In this document: one piece after another, positions 60,612-64,000 of the stretch
How positions within the stretch are numbered: position 1 is the first letter of the stretch
How the letters are laid out: every line of letters begins with the position of its first letter
DNA from: Akkermansiaceae bacterium
GTDB lineage: Bacteria > Verrucomicrobiota > Verrucomicrobiia > Verrucomicrobiales > Akkermansiaceae
Assembly: GCA_903934285.1 (NCBI GenBank)
Contig: CAIZNN010000102.1
Span: forward strand, 1-64,000
DNA: 64,000 nt
Direction: 5' to 3'
The notes under the pieces: model-generated
What the model saw: only the letters and a program-made list of their open reading frames with translations
What the model was told of the DNA's origin: nothing
Database searches by the model: none
Program-made: the position numbers and the translations under genes

Positions 60612-61857
60612 TTATCTATCCGCTGAATGGCGGGCTTCCCTGGGGTGCACCGAGCCGGCAGCCATCGCGTATGCCGCAGCCATCGCGGCGAGCCACCAGC
60701 ATGGCGAGGTGAGGTTGGTGCGCCTGGTTTGTGACGCGCGCACCTATAAGAACTGCCATTCCGTGGGGATTCCCAATTCGGAGCGGCGCACCGGCTTGCT
60801 CTGGACTCTGGCCATCGGCGCGCACCTGGCGGATCATTCGCTGGGGCTGCGCTGCTTTGAGCAGACCGATGCCCGGGCCTTGCAGGCTGCCGGGCACCTG
60901 GTCCAACAACACGGAATTCATGTGGAAGTGGCCCCGGGGGAAACCGCCCTGTTCATTGATGTCACGGTGGTTAGGGAATCGGGCACCGCCCGGGTGGTGG
61001 TCACCCGCGAGCATACCCATGTCTCGCGCATCGAGGTGGATGGCCGCCAGATTGGCGGAGTGGCAAACGGCACCCTGGACACGGCGGCGCAGTCTGTTAG
61101 AGACACCCTCGCGGCGATGAGCGTTGCGGAGTTGCTGGATCTGGCCGGCAGTCTTGAGGCGGGGGACCGGGCGCTGCTGCAGGAGGGGGCGGAATTGAAC
61201 ATCGCCATGGCGCGGCACGGGCTGGGGTTGTTTCCCGCGGGTTTCATCGCTGTGGATGAGCGCAAATCACCGGCCAACCTGAGCCGCCTGGTGGCGGCCG
61301 GCGTTTTCGGGCGGATGTCCGGCGAGCCATTTACCGTCATGTCACTGGCCGGGTCCGGCAACAAGGGCATCACGGTGGCCGTGCCCTTGACGCTTTATGG
61401 CCGCGACATGCGCATGCCCGCGAAACGCATCGATGAGGCACTGGCATTGGCGTGCCTGCTTACCTCCGCCACGACCTGGCACTTGGGCACGCTTTCCGCG
61501 CTTTGTGGTGCAGCCATTGCCGGCGGAATTGGCATCGCGGCGGGCGTGGTGCACCTGCATGGTGGCAGTCTCAACCAAATCAGCCTGGCCATTGGCACGA
61601 TGGTGGGCAATTTGGCTGGTATGATTTGCGATGGTGCCAAGATCGGCTGTGCGATGAAGACCATGACGGGCGTGGACGCGGCGTTCCGCGCGGCGAATCT
61701 TGCCCTCCTCGGCATGGGGATACCGGTTACCGATGGAATCGTCGGTGCCGATGCTGAAACATCCTTGCTCAATCTCGGGCGGCTGGCCCGCTACGGCATG
61801 GCCACGGTGGATTCGGAGATTCTCACCATCATGCAGGACAAGTTGAAAAGCCGCTAG
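60598..61857 (+). CDS. UPF0597/CyuA-like L-cysteine desulfidase/serine dehydratase-alpha family
   Basis: SLGCTEPAAIAYAAAIA; SLAGSGNKGITVAVPL; GMICDGAKIGCAMK. Confidence 0.85.
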   Translation: MKFADYLSAEWRASLGCTEPAAIAYAAAIAASHQHGEVRLVRLVCDARTYKNCHSVGIPNSERRTGLLWTLAIGAHLADHSLGLRCFEQTDARALQAAGHLVQQHGIHVEVAPGETALFIDVTVVRESGTARVVVTREHTHVSRIEVDGRQIGGVANGTLDTAAQSVRDTLAAMSVAELLDLAGSLEAGDRALLQEGAELNIAMARHGLGLFPAGFIAVDERKSPANLSRLVAAGVFGRMSGEPFTVMSLAGSGNKGITVAVPLTLYGRDMRMPAKRIDEALALACLLTSATTWHLGTLSALCGAAIAGGIGIAAGVVHLHGGSLNQISLAIGTMVGNLAGMICDGAKIGCAMKTMTGVDAAFRAANLALLGMGIPVTDGIVGADAETSLLNLGRLARYGMATVDSEILTIMQDKLKSR

Positions 61858-61913
61858 ATCAGCGCCCAACGCAGCCGGCACTTGCCCGGTGCCGCGGAAA
61901 TCGCCGGCAGGCG

Positions 61914-62055
61914 GCCCGATACGGTTTACTTAGCACCCTTGGTGGTTTGAGTCGAGGCTCCGGGCAAGATGCCCGGGCCACCTGTGGCGCGGGCATCCTG
62001 CCCGCCGCCTCTGCCTGTCTCGTCCCTGTCTCGTCTTAAGTAAACTGTATTGGGC
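61914..62055. repeat. MITE-like element with 19-bp imperfect terminal inverted repeats enclosing two REP hairpins
   Basis: gcccgatacggtttactta (61914-61932) vs taagtaaactgtattgggc (62037-62055), 2 mismatches; internal ccgggcaagatgcccgg and cgggcatcctgcccg. Confidence 0.8.
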
Positions 62056-62296
62056 GAAGCGGCCAGTCCCCGGCCCCGGATAGACCCGCATGCCGGCCAA
62101 CTGGAACCTGACCACGCCCGGATGCGTGGCGGCGCGGCGCGCACCACATCCGGGCGGCTTGTCACCACGGAATGGGCGGACTTCAATGAATCTGCCTCAA
62201 TCAGGTCATGGAATGACTTGCCCGGGGTGGGGGATTCTGTAGGCTGGCAGCGGCGCCTGCACCCGGCAGGCCCTGCTTGAACCAACTGCCATTGCC

Positions 62297-62815
62297 ATGC
62301 CCGAGTCCCTGCGCGCCGCTATCCGAGATGTTGTCGATTTTCCCCAACCGGGAATCGTGTTCAAAGATATCACGCCGATTCTAGCCGATGGCAAATTGTT
62401 CGGCAAGTCCATCAGCCTGCTCTGCGACACGCTCGGCGGCGCCAAAATTGACAAGGTGGTGGGCATCGATGCGCGGGGCTTTATTTTTGCCAGCGCGGTG
62501 GCCGACCGGCTCGGGGTCGGTTTTGTGCCGGTGCGCAAGAAAGGCAAGTTGCCATGGAAGACCCGCCAGACCCCCTACGCGCTGGAATACGGCGAGGCGG
62601 TAGTGGAAATCCATGAGGACGCGCTGCAACCCGGCGAGGTGGTGTTGCTGGTGGATGATCTGCTGGCCACCGGCGGCACCGCCGCCGCCGCCGTCAAATT
62701 GATCGAGGAACTCGGGGCCAACCTCATCGGCATCTCATTTCTCATCGAGCTGGCCTTTCTGGGCGGCCGCGCCAAACTGGCCCCTCATCCCGTTCACGCA
62801 ATCCTCACTTACTAA
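62297..62815 (+). CDS. apt: Adenine phosphoribosyltransferase
   Basis: [71 protein letters not shown]. Confidence 0.96.
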   Translation: MPESLRAAIRDVVDFPQPGIVFKDITPILADGKLFGKSISLLCDTLGGAKIDKVVGIDARGFIFASAVADRLGVGFVPVRKKGKLPWKTRQTPYALEYGEAVVEIHEDALQPGEVVLLVDDLLATGGTAAAAVKLIEELGANLIGISFLIELAFLGGRAKLAPHPVHAILTY

Positions 62816-62823
62816 CACCCATC

Positions 62824-64000
62824 ATGTCCTGGCAGGCCTACCAACAACAACTCCTCCGCTACCCGCAACTCGGGTTGTCTCTCGATCTATCACTTATGGG
62901 AATGCCCCCCGGCCACAGCTCCGCCCTGGAGCCGCAGATTGCCAAGGCGTTTGCCGATATGGCGGCGCTGGAAGCCGGCGCCATCGCCAATCCGGATGAA
63001 GGGCGCAGGGTCGGCCACTATTGGCTGCGCAATCCCGCGCTGGCGCCCACGCCCGAGCTCGAGGCGGCCATCCGCGAACCGCTGGCAGCGCTCAAGGCCT
63101 TTGCACAGGCGGTGCTAACCGGCTCGATCACCGCTCCCTCGGGCGCAGCCTTTGAGCAGGTGCTGCTCATCGGCATCGGCGGGTCGGCGCTGGGCCCGCA
63201 ATTGCTGGCCGATGCGCTGGGCCAGCAGGCGCAGTTGCCGCTGTATTTCTTCGACAACACCGATCCGGCCGGCATCGACTGCGTGCTCGCCCGCCTCGCC
63301 ACAACCGGCCTCGCCAAAACCTTGGTGCTCGTCATTTCCAAATCCGGGGGCACCCCCGAAACCCGCAATGGCATGCTCGAGGCGCAGGCCGCCTACACCG
63401 CCGCCGGCCTCGAGTTCGGGCCCCACGCCGTGGCGGTCACCGGCTGCGGCTCCCAGCTCGATCACTTTGCCTGCGAGCACCGCTTTATCGCCCGCTTCCC
63501 CATGCAAGATTGGATCGGCGGCCGCACCTCGGTGCTCTCCACCGTCGGGCTGGTGCCCGCCGCGCTGTTAGGGATCGATGTCGACGGCTTGCTCGCCGGT
63601 GCCGCGGCGATGGACGCGGCAACCCGCCAGCCCGCGGTTTCTAACAACCCGGCGATGCGGCTCGCCTTGGCCTGGCATGCCGCCGGCAACGGGCGTGGTG
63701 AGAAGGACATGGTGGTCCTGCCCTACAAGGATTCGCTGGTGTTGTTTTCGAAATACTTGCAACAACTCGTCATGGAGTCGCTCGGCAAGGAGCGCGATCT
63801 GGATGGCAAGCTGGTGCACCAGGGCATTGCCGTCTATGGCAACAAGGGGTCCACCGACCAACATGCCTACGTCCAACAACTCCGCGATGGCGTGAACAAT
63901 TTCTTTGTCACCTTCATCGAGGTGCGCACGGGGCGGGCTGGTGCCAGCATCGAAGTGGAGCCCGGATTTACCAGCGGCGATTACCTGCAAGGGTTTTTCC
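62824..64000 (+). CDS. pgi: Glucose-6-phosphate isomerase, 3' truncated by window
   Basis: [52 protein letters not shown]; open to window end. Confidence 0.93.
   Translation, partial: MSWQAYQQQLLRYPQLGLSLDLSLMGMPPGHSSALEPQIAKAFADMAALEAGAIANPDEGRRVGHYWLRNPALAPTPELEAAIREPLAALKAFAQAVLTGSITAPSGAAFEQVLLIGIGGSALGPQLLADALGQQAQLPLYFFDNTDPAGIDCVLARLATTGLAKTLVLVISKSGGTPETRNGMLEAQAAYTAAGLEFGPHAVAVTGCGSQLDHFACEHRFIARFPMQDWIGGRTSVLSTVGLVPAALLGIDVDGLLAGAAAMDAATRQPAVSNNPAMRLALAWHAAGNGRGEKDMVVLPYKDSLVLFSKYLQQLVMESLGKERDLDGKLVHQGIAVYGNKGSTDQHAYVQQLRDGVNNFFVTFIEVRTGRAGASIEVEPGFTSGDYLQGFF

Overview
High-GC bacterial chromosome window, probably Verrucomicrobiota (inferred from an LpxC-FabZ fusion, a DUF2961/GH172-like protein, several SGNH esterases, and verrucomicrobial-style secreted proteins). 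Housekeeping genes dominate: rnhA, accA, acpP, fba, acnA, rsmB, der, fabD, thrS, lpxC/fabZ, ilvD, apt, pgi, and three tRNAs (two tandem Gln, one Asp). Accessory content: (i) a tight four-gene cassette at 2757-8805 (formyltransferase, OleC-like AMP ligase, UbiA-like membrane protein, PEP-synthase/RPH-like dikinase), the best candidate for an undescribed pathway; (ii) a VapBC-like pair next to a mosaic of decayed gene fragments; (iii) a TetR/RND efflux operon with a candidate operator; (iv) a RAYT/IS200-like transposase with an 84-bp tandem duplication, plus an internally deleted derivative about 12 kb away; (v) an SGNH/SASA esterase cluster; (vi) many non-coding arrays with 7- or 9-bp units, REP-like hairpins and MITE-like inverted-repeat elements. 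All calls are from reading the sequence and the supplied ORFs; no database search was run.
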